DNA of 6,033 nt from JALYNX01 sp964608055 (GTDB lineage Bacteria; Actinomycetota; Acidimicrobiia; Spongiisociales; ZC4RG35), in assembly GCA_964608055.1 (NCBI GenBank), contig CAZSMJ010000121.1, forward strand, positions 1 to 6,033, read 5' to 3'. A program made the position numbers and the translations under genes. Positions 1-5,958 of this stretch are shown piece after piece. The notes under the pieces are model-generated. The model made no database searches, was not told where the DNA came from, and saw nothing but the letters and a program-made list of their open reading frames with translations. Numbering within the stretch: position 1 is the first letter of the stretch; every line of letters starts with the position of its first letter.

Positions 1-58
1 CGTGTGGATCACTCGAGCCTGCATCATGGTGCGAGCCGGCCACGCGGTCGCCTAGGCC

Positions 59-1165
59 TTAGATCTTTCCTCCGAACAGCTCCCGGGCGATGATGTTGCG
101 CTGGATCTCGGAGGTTCCTTCGTAGATGCGGGGAGCCCGGACTTCGACGTAGAGATGGGCCAGGGTGGAACCCGCTTCCAGTCCTCTCGCCCCCAGCACC
201 TGGATCGCCACGTCGACTGCCTTCTGCGCGGTTTCAGTGGCATGAAGTTTGGCCATCGCCGCCTTCCCGGTCAGGGTCTCCCGGTCACCGGAGTCGTGGG
301 CCTCGGCCGCCGAGTACACCAGAAGCCTGGCCGCCTCGATTGCGAGTCGGACGTCGGCTAGCTGGTGTGACACCCCCTGAAAGTCCGAGATTGGGGTTCC
401 GAACGCGGTTCGGGTTGTTGCGTGGTCGACCGCGATGCTGAGCGCCGCCTCTGCCATTCCTAGGGCAAAGGCGCCGACACTGGGCCGGAACAGGTCGAGG
501 GTTTGCATCGCCACCCGGAACCCGTGATCGACCTCACCCAGGACATGGGAGGAAGGGACGAAGACGCCGTCGAACTGGAGTCGTCCCAGCGGGTGGGGTG
601 AGATCATGGGAATCGTCTCTCCGCTCAGCCCGTCGGAGCCGCCACCAACCACGAACGCGGTGACACCGCGCGATCCAGCCCCGGCGGTCGTCCTGGCAAA
701 GACGGTGTAGACGTCGGCGTCTGGGGCGTTCGAGATGTAGGCCTTTTCGCCTGTGATGCGATAGCCGTCGCCGTCCGGCTCAGCTTTGGTCGACAAGGCG
801 GCGGCGTCTGATCCAGCGCCCGGCTCGGTCAGGGCGAAGGCGGCGACCGCCTCGCCGGTTCGAATCGAAGGGATCCATTCCTCCTGGACCGCCGGGGCAG
901 CGGTCAGGTGGATGGGTATGGCGCCGAGCCCTTGGACGGCAAAGGTGGTCTCGGCTTCGGTCGAAACCCGGGCCAAACCGTGACGGATAGCGCAGAGATC
1001 GGTGGCGGTCACTCCGCTGGCGGCAAACAGGCGGTCCAACAGGCCGTGTTCGGCGATGGCTTTCACCAGATCCCGATTGACCCGGCCCGGCACGCCCTGC
1101 TCGGCTACGTCGAGCAGTGAACGCGCCATGCGCTCGGACTCGTCGACCAGGGGAAAAGGGTTCAT
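59..1165 (-). CDS. Acyl-CoA dehydrogenase, FAD-dependent
   Basis: This 368-residue protein should oxidise an acyl-CoA to a 2,3-enoyl-CoA in the cytoplasm, passing electrons from FAD to electron-transfer flavoprotein. The family signature FALTEPGAGSD lies at about 110-120. The second FAD/dimer region, with R252, F255 and Q263 (RTAFGTPISDFQ), is at 252-263. The C-terminal motif RIYEGTSEIQRN is at 346-357, and E349 is the expected catalytic base of the short/medium-chain type. The length is a little under the usual 375-400, and the N-terminal helical domain starts abruptly. The start is nevertheless fixed, because an in-frame TGA at 1175-1177 lies only three codons upstream of the ATG. A weak GAGAG sits about six bases before the ATG. 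The gene is transcribed divergently from the membrane protein/crotonase operon. The substrate cannot be read from sequence; the neighbours make an aromatic-derived acyl-CoA plausible, but ordinary fatty or branched-chain acyl-CoA is equally possible. Confidence 0.95.
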   Translation of the reverse strand: MNPFPLVDESERMARSLLDVAEQGVPGRVNRDLVKAIAEHGLLDRLFAASGVTATDLCAIRHGLARVSTEAETTFAVQGLGAIPIHLTAAPAVQEEWIPSIRTGEAVAAFALTEPGAGSDAAALSTKAEPDGDGYRITGEKAYISNAPDADVYTVFARTTAGAGSRGVTAFVVGGGSDGLSGETIPMISPHPLGRLQFDGVFVPSSHVLGEVDHGFRVAMQTLDLFRPSVGAFALGMAEAALSIAVDHATTRTAFGTPISDFQGVSHQLADVRLAIEAARLLVYSAAEAHDSGDRETLTGKAAMAKLHATETAQKAVDVAIQVLGARGLEAGSTLAHLYVEVRAPRIYEGTSEIQRNIIARELFGGKI

Positions 1166-1187
1166 CGGCGACTCTCAAGTTACCGAC

Positions 1188-1198
1188 ATCGAGTCGAT
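1188..1198. promoter_or_regulatory. Short palindrome in the divergent intergenic region
   Basis: ATCGA-G-TCGAT is a perfect 11-bp inverted repeat lying 22 bp upstream of the acyl-CoA dehydrogenase start and about 65 bp upstream of the membrane-protein start. Its placement between divergent genes fits an operator, but the arms are only 5 bp and the symmetry does not extend outward. Such a palindrome can occur by chance in GC-rich DNA. Confidence 0.2.
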
Positions 1199-1227
1199 TC
1201 AGCCCGTCCTCGCTCAACGCCGCCCGT

Positions 1228-1233
1228 CATAAT
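1228..1233 (+). promoter_or_regulatory. Candidate -10 box for the membrane protein-crotonase-RidA operon
   Basis: CATAAT matches the sigma-70-type TATAAT consensus at five of six positions. It stands out as AT-rich within GC-rich surroundings and would give a leader of roughly 24 bases ahead of the ATG at 1264. No convincing -35 box is found 16-18 bp upstream, so the call rests on the -10 alone. Confidence 0.35.
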
Positions 1234-1251
1234 GCCTCGACCAACAACCGA

Positions 1252-1257
1252 AGAGGG
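1252..1257 (+). promoter_or_regulatory. Ribosome binding site fixing the membrane-protein start
   Basis: AGAGGG lies six bases before the ATG at 1264. An in-frame TAA at 1258-1260, one codon before the ATG, rules out any earlier start, so the two signals together fix the N terminus. Confidence 0.65.
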
Positions 1258-1263
1258 TAAGAA

Positions 1264-2451
1264 ATGGGCATAGCTCCACCCGGCGTGAGAAATCTGTTTC
1301 GTGCGGCCTTGGTGATCTTCGTGATCACGGTCGTGATCGGAATTCTCAATGGGACCGATGTCTGGGATGTTCCGCGGAACACTTTGCTCACGCATGTGCA
1401 CGCCGGAACCTTGGGGTGGGTCACCCTGGGGACATTCGCTGCAGCCATCTGGATGTTCGGGTCGCCCGACGATCGCTCCTCGGCCCGGCTGGCCAACTTC
1501 GCCATCGTCGCTCTGGGGCTGTATGTGCTGGCATTTTGGTCGGTGGACCTGATCACGGAGAGCATCCAGCGACCGATCGGGGGCACGCTTGCATTCGTCG
1601 CAATGACCTGGATGTTCATCTGGGCTTTAGGCAAGAAGCGAGGCAGCAGTTGGAATGTCGCCGAGCTGGGGATGGCCCTGGCACTCGGATTTCTGGTGAT
1701 CGGTGCAATCCTCGGGGTGCTTCTGGGCCTGCAACTTGCCGACGTCCAGATTGTTTCACCGGAGAACGCAGACCGCCTGTATGAATCCCACCCCGGCGCA
1801 ATGGTGGCGGGATTCGTGATCCTGGCAGGCCTTGCGATGATCGAGTGGCTCATGCCGGGACGAGAGATACCAAGTCTCTCACAATCGAGGTCGGGTCTTG
1901 TCCAGATGCTCTTGCTCTTCGTGGCTGGCCTTCTGTTCGTGACCGGTTCGCTGCTTGCGATCGAACCGCTGCTTCAGATGGCGGGAGCGCTCCAGCTCGC
2001 TGGCAGCATCGTCTTGGTCGTGCGTTTCAGAAGGCAACTCGCCCCGTCCCAGTGGGGTGGAGCACCGATCAACCAGTTCGTGCGCACAGCAGTCCTGGGG
2101 CTCGTCGCCGCCGTCTTGCTGATCGTGTATCTCATCAGCCAGGTCTCCTCCGGCAAGGAGTTCGAGGAGCTTCTCAACGTGCTTCTCGCCTTCGACCACA
2201 TCAACTTCATCATGGTCGTGACGAATCTGCTCTTCGCCATGATGGCCCTGGCATCGAATGTCTCCGACTCGGTCAATCGGGTGATCTTCTGGGGCACGAA
2301 TGTGGGTGTCGCCGGGTTCGCGGTCGCGCTCATTCTCGAGAACGCCGCCCTAAAGCGGATCTTCACCCCGATCCTTGGCCTGACCCTGCTCTACGCGATC
2401 TACACCTACCTGACTGCCGACGACGCGCAACCGGCGAGGGTTAGCGTCTGA
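1264..2451 (+). CDS. Twelve-helix membrane protein resembling heme-copper oxidase subunit I
   Basis: This is a 395-residue integral membrane protein with about twelve hydrophobic segments, near residues 11-29, 45-66, 77-95, 107-123, 134-158, 177-197, 212-233, 237-255, 273-292, 310-330, 340-358 and 366-384. Histidines sit at the beginning of the 2nd, 6th and 10th segments: H44/H46 (THVHAGTLGW), H176 (ESHPGAM) and H312 (FDHINF). The spacing of about 130 and 136 residues suggests three related four-helix units. That matches the twelve-helix, pseudo-threefold plan of heme-copper oxidase subunit I, where helices 2, 6 and 10 carry metal ligands. The paired histidines expected in helix 7 for the copper site are absent, so it is unlikely to be a normal oxidase. 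A NnrS-like or otherwise degenerate heme protein is possible. It heads a tight operon, with the crotonase gene starting 7 bp after its stop. The start is fixed by an in-frame TAA one codon upstream. Its function and its link to the catabolic genes are unknown. Confidence 0.85.
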   Translation: MGIAPPGVRNLFRAALVIFVITVVIGILNGTDVWDVPRNTLLTHVHAGTLGWVTLGTFAAAIWMFGSPDDRSSARLANFAIVALGLYVLAFWSVDLITESIQRPIGGTLAFVAMTWMFIWALGKKRGSSWNVAELGMALALGFLVIGAILGVLLGLQLADVQIVSPENADRLYESHPGAMVAGFVILAGLAMIEWLMPGREIPSLSQSRSGLVQMLLLFVAGLLFVTGSLLAIEPLLQMAGALQLAGSIVLVVRFRRQLAPSQWGGAPINQFVRTAVLGLVAAVLLIVYLISQVSSGKEFEELLNVLLAFDHINFIMVVTNLLFAMMALASNVSDSVNRVIFWGTNVGVAGFAVALILENAALKRIFTPILGLTLLYAIYTYLTADDAQPARVSV

Positions 2452-2454
2452 GGA
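2451..2454 (+). promoter_or_regulatory. Ribosome binding site supporting a TTG start
   Basis: AGGA overlaps the stop codon of the membrane-protein gene and lies four bases before the TTG at 2459. No ATG or GTG occurs in this frame until well inside the conserved crotonase fold, so the TTG with this site is the best start for the crotonase gene. Confidence 0.5.
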
Positions 2455-2458
2455 CCAG

Positions 2459-3286
2459 TTGAGCCCACATCGTTCCTCAGCCGCCTTCACCGAGTCCTGG
2501 GATCATTTCGCCTTCGGAGTCGACCAGGGTGTGGCGACGGTCACCTTCAACCGTCCCGAGCGCCTAAACGCTCTGACCTTCGACGTCTACGCCGATCTCC
2601 GCGACCTGCTCGGGGAACTGGAGCACCGCGACGATGTCGCCGTGTTGGTGATCACCGGGGAGGGGCGCGGGTTCTGCTCGGGTGGCGACGTCGACGAGAT
2701 CATCGGGAAACTGATGGAGATGGACTCCAGAGGCCTCCTCGAGTTCACCCGAATGACGGGAGCAGTGGTGGAGCGGATCCGGCGGCTCCCGATTCCGGTG
2801 ATTGCCGCCGTCAACGGAGTGGCGGCCGGGGCCGGGGCGGTGATCGCTCTCGCTTCCGACCTGAGGATCCTCGCCCATTCGGCCTCTTTCCAGTTTCTCT
2901 TCACCAAGGTCGGCCTTGCCGGTGCCGACATGGGCTCGGCATATTTGCTCCCCAGAATCGTGGGGCTGGGCCGGGCGACGGAGATGCTGCTGCTCGGGGA
3001 GACGGTCGATGCGGATGCGGCGGTTGGTCTCGGCTTGGCGTCCAAGGTCGTTCCGGACGCCGAGTTGGCGACGGAGGTCGGAGAGCTGGCCCGTCGTCTC
3101 GCCGACGGGCCGACCCTCGCCTATGGCGCGACCAAGGTGCTGATCGGGCGGGAACTCGACATGGATCTGGCTTCGGCGATCGAGTTGGAGGCCTTCACCC
3201 AGGCCCTGTTGATGACCACCAAGGACCACGCCGAGTTCTACGAGGCATTTACCAATAAGAGACCGCCAGTCTGGGAAGGCCGATGA
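2459..3286 (+). CDS. Enoyl-CoA hydratase/isomerase (crotonase) family protein
   Basis: This 275-residue crotonase-fold enzyme presumably acts on a CoA thioester in the cytoplasm. The fold is clear: the N-terminal strand with TFNRPERLNAL (29-39), the first oxyanion-hole segment GFCSGGDVDE (71-80), the second segment NGVAAGAGA (119-127) and the RIVG helix at 166-169. The length is normal for the family. The usual catalytic glutamates (E144 and E164 of rat hydratase) align with V128 and F148, so standard hydratase chemistry is doubtful. An aspartate, D157 in GADMGSAYLLPR, stands where 4-chlorobenzoyl-CoA dehalogenase has its Asp and close to the catalytic Asp of dienoyl-CoA isomerase. Isomerase, hydrolase or ring-product hydratase activity are alternatives. 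The gene starts with TTG just after the membrane-protein gene, and its TGA overlaps the RidA start (ATGA), so translation of the two is probably coupled. Family assignment is firm; the reaction is not. Confidence 0.93.
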   Translation: MSPHRSSAAFTESWDHFAFGVDQGVATVTFNRPERLNALTFDVYADLRDLLGELEHRDDVAVLVITGEGRGFCSGGDVDEIIGKLMEMDSRGLLEFTRMTGAVVERIRRLPIPVIAAVNGVAAGAGAVIALASDLRILAHSASFQFLFTKVGLAGADMGSAYLLPRIVGLGRATEMLLLGETVDADAAVGLGLASKVVPDAELATEVGELARRLADGPTLAYGATKVLIGRELDMDLASAIELEAFTQALLMTTKDHAEFYEAFTNKRPPVWEGR

Positions 3287-3684
3287 GCCGGCATCATTTC
3301 TTCAACCCCGAGGACATGACCCCGCCCTATGGCTTTTCCCACGGTGCCCTCGCCGCGGAAGGTCGCACCCTCCACATCGCCGGCCAGACCGGCCATCACC
3401 CGGATCTGGACATCGACGACGACCTTGTCGAGCAATTTGCCCAAGCGTGTCGGGCGGTCGCCAGGGTCATCGGAGAGGCAGGCGGCAAACCCGACGACCT
3501 GGTTTCGCTGACCATCTACACCACCCAGATCAACTCGTATCGGGAGAATCTGGGACCGATCGGTGCCGCCTACCGCGAAGTCTTCGGCCGTCACTTCCCT
3601 CCCATGGCCCTGATCGGGGTTGCCGAGCTCTTCGACCCCCGCTCAGTGGTGGAACTGGTTGGGGTGGCTGTCCTAAGCTCCTGA
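3283..3684 (+). CDS. RidA (YjgF/YER057c/UK114) family protein, non-canonical
   Basis: This 133-residue single-domain protein is close to the usual 125-145 residues and probably a cytoplasmic trimer like its relatives. Canonical RidA hydrolyses reactive enamines and imines to ketones and ammonia; other members include 2-aminomuconate deaminase. The family pattern is visible in LHIAGQTG (30-37), VSLTIYTTQI (74-83) and the C-terminal block at 105-130. Aligned without gaps to E. coli RidA over FPARSCVEVARL, this protein reads FPPMALIGVAEL, so the catalytic R105 is replaced by M108. The position of E120 is kept as E124. It therefore belongs to an Arg-lacking Rid branch and may have a specialised substrate or only bind a ligand. 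Its ATG overlaps the crotonase stop in ATGA, which implies coupled expression. A role in deaminating an anthranilate-derived CoA intermediate is inferred from neighbours only. Its stop is 5 bp from the convergent kynureninase-like gene. Confidence 0.92.
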   Translation: MSRHHFFNPEDMTPPYGFSHGALAAEGRTLHIAGQTGHHPDLDIDDDLVEQFAQACRAVARVIGEAGGKPDDLVSLTIYTTQINSYRENLGPIGAAYREVFGRHFPPMALIGVAELFDPRSVVELVGVAVLSS

Positions 3685-3689
3685 TTCGC

Positions 3690-4823
3690 TCACAACCCGG
3701 CCAACACCGCAGCCAGTCGGTCTACATCTGTCTCGTCGTGATAGACCCCGAAGCCGATCCGAAGCCGGTCACCCCGATGGTCGGTGATCACTCCCCGTTG
3801 GTGCAGGGCTCGGTAAATGTCACCGGCTCCCTCGGATCGGAAGGTAAGGAAGTTCCCCCGCTCGTGCGCCGGCGGCGGGATCAATTCGCCGGGCAGGCTC
3901 GCGGTCGCCAGCAGCAGGTTCTGGAGATCGACCACATGGGTGCGGATGTCGGCCACCGCCACCCCGGACTCCTCGAGCCATCCCAGCACCGCCTGCATTC
4001 GATAGATGCCTGAGACGTCGTAGGTGGCTCCGGCGAACCTCGAGCCGTCCTCGCCGTAGGGGATCTGCCCGCTGACGCCGCTCTCCAACTGGCCGAAACC
4101 GGCGTACCAGCCGGTGTCGATCGGTCGCGCTCCATACCCGGGAGGTGAATGGAGAAAACAAACACCCTCGCCTGCCATGGCGTACTTGTAACCGCCAGCC
4201 AGAAAGAAGACGCGGTCCTGGATCGCGCCGAGGTTGGTGGGTCGGGCCATGAATCCGTGATACCCGTCGATGACCACGAAGGCACGATCTTCTGAGACCG
4301 AGGAGACGACCCGATCCAACTCCGGCACCACGAATCCCGAATCGAAGAAGACCTGGCTCAGATACACCAGGTCGTGGACTCCCGCCCTGGCTTCGCGGGT
4401 GAAACGCTCGGCGAAAGTCTCGAAAGGCTCGGCCGGGATTCGGTCCACGATGGCGAGACCGGCCTCCTCCCATCTTCGTGACTGGCGGTTGAAGGAGTGG
4501 AACTCGGCATCGGTGGTGAGCACCCGTACCGGTGGCTCCAGGCAGGAGAAGATCCGGGTCAGGAAGTCGTGGGTATTCGGCCCGAAAGTCAGGGTCTTCG
4601 GGTCGGAAAGACCCAGCGTCGAGGCGATTCTCCGCTGAGTGTCGGGAATCACAGTCTCGAAGATGTGCTCCCACTTGTCATCCATGAAACGAGCCGCATC
4701 CAGCCACATCTGCTGGTGGGCCTCGAAGGAGACGTCGGGCCAAGGGTGGTGGGAATGTGCCGCGAAATGGAGACGGGCCGGGGCTGTACCCAGAAAGCGT
4801 GAGAATCCCGGCTTCAGGTTCAT
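3690..4823 (-). CDS. Kynureninase-like PLP-dependent enzyme (aminotransferase class V fold)
   Basis: This 377-residue fold-type I PLP enzyme likely cleaves kynurenine to anthranilate and alanine, inferred from fold and from its pairing with tryptophan 2,3-dioxygenase. Visible landmarks are the N-terminal HFAAHSHHPWPD (19-30), the probable phosphate-binding loop FGPNTHDF (80-87), the segment DAEFHSFNRQ (105-114), the cofactor-ring aspartate D186 with H189 in VIDGYHG (184-190), the Schiff-base lysine K213 in GGYKYAMAGEG (210-220), and a C-terminal arginine near R355 (DRLRIGFGVYHDE). Classical kynureninases have a different N-terminal signature and a YKYLN-type lysine motif and are usually above 400 residues, so this is a divergent branch. 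Another class V activity is possible. The frame is open further upstream, but that part overlaps the dioxygenase. The ATG at 4821-4823 overlaps the dioxygenase TGA in ATGA and gives the N terminus I expect for this family, so it was chosen. AGGG abuts the ATG, and translational coupling is likely. Confidence 0.85.
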   Translation of the reverse strand: MNLKPGFSRFLGTAPARLHFAAHSHHPWPDVSFEAHQQMWLDAARFMDDKWEHIFETVIPDTQRRIASTLGLSDPKTLTFGPNTHDFLTRIFSCLEPPVRVLTTDAEFHSFNRQSRRWEEAGLAIVDRIPAEPFETFAERFTREARAGVHDLVYLSQVFFDSGFVVPELDRVVSSVSEDRAFVVIDGYHGFMARPTNLGAIQDRVFFLAGGYKYAMAGEGVCFLHSPPGYGARPIDTGWYAGFGQLESGVSGQIPYGEDGSRFAGATYDVSGIYRMQAVLGWLEESGVAVADIRTHVVDLQNLLLATASLPGELIPPPAHERGNFLTFRSEGAGDIYRALHQRGVITDHRGDRLRIGFGVYHDETDVDRLAAVLAGL

Positions 4824-5905
4824 CCCTGATACCGGAATCTCATCGCCTCCACGATGTCTCGGGGAAGCGGCGGCCGGCTGTCCCGGGGGATGAGGAAGGT
4901 CGAAAGGTCGAAGAGGTCCCCGAATATCCGGCTTCGCTCCGCTGACCTCTCCAGGTATTTGGCTCCGGCCGATCCACCGGTCCCGATGCGCCGCCCGATC
5001 ATTCTCAGCGCCATCTGGGCGTGGCGATGCCGCCACGCCATGAATCCTTCGTCGATGTCCATGAGCAGTTCCAGCATCTGATAAGGCTCGTGGAGTGCGG
5101 GTTGGTCGCGATAGAGGTTGATGAAGAGCGCTGCCTGAAAGGCCCGGTGGCTGAGGCGTCTCCGGCCCGCCTTCTGTTGCTCGGCATGTTTCACCTCGTC
5201 GAAGAGCGCCTCGTACTGCTCCATCGTGACCACGAATTCCTTGAGCTGGGCGTCCCGTTCCTCCGGCGTCAGATTCGGGTTACGGGCCACAACCTCACGG
5301 TCCGCCTCGAGCCGGGCCCGAACCGCCTCCTGAAATGCCTCACGGAACTGGAAGCCTCCGCTCTCCAGGAAAGGAGTCCGCTCCAACCATTGCTCGACGA
5401 GATCGAACAGGGAGAGATCGCCTTCGATCGCCTCGACAGCCTCCCGGTCCTCGGGAGTGAATCTGGCCGTGTAGGAGGCTCCGGCTAACCGGAGGCGGTC
5501 CTCCCTGCGCATGCCCAGCTTGTTCTCGATGACCCGAAACTGCGCCGATTGGAAGCCAGAGGCGGGAAAGAGATGATCCCGGAAGTCGAGGAAGTCGAGG
5601 GGCGTCATCGTCTCCAGCACGGCCACCTGTTGGATCAGCACCGTTTGGATCTCGACGATCCGACGCAGCCTGCTCACTGCGGTGCCCATGTCCTGCTCGT
5701 CTACGAGGTCTCGTCCGAAGATGACGAGGAGGTCGTCGATCTCCCAGAGGATCTGCTTGAACCACAGTTCGTAGGCCTGGTGGACGATGACGAACAGCAT
5801 CTCGTCGTGCACCGGCGTTCCCGCCCGCTCGCTCTCCAGCACTTGGGCGGAAAGCAGTTTGTCCAGGTGGAGATAGTCGCCGTAGTAGAGACTTTCCTCG
5901 GCCAT
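4820..5905 (-). CDS. kynA: Tryptophan 2,3-dioxygenase
   Basis: This 361-residue heme enzyme opens the indole ring of L-tryptophan with O2 to give N-formylkynurenine, the committed step of the kynurenine pathway. The N terminus YYGDYLHLDKLLSAQ (7-21) is typical of the family. H42 in VHQAYELWFKQ (41-51) matches the active-site His (H55 in the Xanthomonas enzyme). R109 in DFRDHLFPASGFQSAQFR (107-124) matches the substrate-carboxylate Arg (R117). H295 in WRHRHAQM (291-298) is the axial heme ligand. T309 in IGTGG matches T254 of the Xanthomonas enzyme, which contacts the substrate. All key residues are present. It is longer than the roughly 300-residue Xanthomonas form and shorter than the vertebrate one, with extra sequence around 150-230. 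The start is fixed by an in-frame TAG at 5915-5917, three codons upstream. No Shine-Dalgarno sequence is seen. It is the promoter-proximal gene of a pair with the kynureninase-like gene. Confidence 0.97.
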   Translation of the reverse strand: MAEESLYYGDYLHLDKLLSAQVLESERAGTPVHDEMLFVIVHQAYELWFKQILWEIDDLLVIFGRDLVDEQDMGTAVSRLRRIVEIQTVLIQQVAVLETMTPLDFLDFRDHLFPASGFQSAQFRVIENKLGMRREDRLRLAGASYTARFTPEDREAVEAIEGDLSLFDLVEQWLERTPFLESGGFQFREAFQEAVRARLEADREVVARNPNLTPEERDAQLKEFVVTMEQYEALFDEVKHAEQQKAGRRRLSHRAFQAALFINLYRDQPALHEPYQMLELLMDIDEGFMAWRHRHAQMALRMIGRRIGTGGSAGAKYLERSAERSRIFGDLFDLSTFLIPRDSRPPLPRDIVEAMRFRYQG

Positions 5906-5911
5906 GGTGGG

Positions 5912-5917
5912 AAGCTA
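5912..5917 (-). promoter_or_regulatory. Candidate -10 box for a leaderless kynA transcript
   Basis: On the minus strand TAGCTT occupies positions -12 to -7 relative to the A of the kynA ATG and fits the actinobacterial TANNNT -10 pattern. With no Shine-Dalgarno sequence before the ATG, a leaderless mRNA beginning at the start codon is plausible. No good -35 box is visible. Confidence 0.25.
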
Positions 5918-5936
5918 CTTGCTTGTTTGCCCCCCT

Positions 5937-5958
5937 CGTCCGACCTGACGGTCGGACG
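5937..5958. repeat. Perfect 9-bp-arm inverted repeat upstream of kynA
   Basis: Arms CGTCCGACC (5937-5945) and GGTCGGACG (5950-5958) are exact reverse complements around a TGAC centre. Its midpoint lies about 42 bp upstream of the kynA ATG. It could be a dimeric-regulator operator (for example TetR- or GntR-type) for the kynA pair, or an RNA hairpin if transcription starts further upstream. The sequence does not distinguish these. Confidence 0.6.

Noticed and set aside
1..27. Possible start of another minus-strand gene (tandem ATG codons at 22-27, open to the left edge, 31 bp after the acyl-CoA dehydrogenase stop).
   Set aside because: Only nine codons are visible, there is no clear ribosome binding site, and a competing GTG frame is equally open; too little to call a gene.
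50..57. GCCTAGGC palindrome just after the acyl-CoA dehydrogenase stop.
   Set aside because: Eight bases with no loop and no flanking symmetry or T-run; a chance palindrome rather than a terminator.
1227..1853. Minus-strand open frame of 208 codons opposite the membrane-protein gene.
   Set aside because: The opposite strand encodes a coherent multi-helix protein with a ribosome binding site; the antisense translation shows no domain and is Ser/Arg/Pro-rich.
2564..3229. Minus-strand open frame of 221 codons opposite the crotonase gene.
   Set aside because: It is the antisense shadow of a clearly conserved crotonase; the translation has no family motifs.
3820..4674. Long minus-strand open frame of 284 codons in a different frame.
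   Set aside because: It is a shadow of the kynureninase-like gene: Arg-, Gly- and Pro-rich low-complexity translation with no recognisable motifs, as expected of an alternative frame in GC-rich coding DNA.
4824..5036. N-terminal extension of the kynureninase-like frame to an ATG at 5036.
   Set aside because: It lies wholly inside the conserved 3' end of the dioxygenase gene and encodes Arg/Pro/Gly-rich sequence with no family resemblance; the ATGA-overlap start at 4823 gives the expected N terminus.
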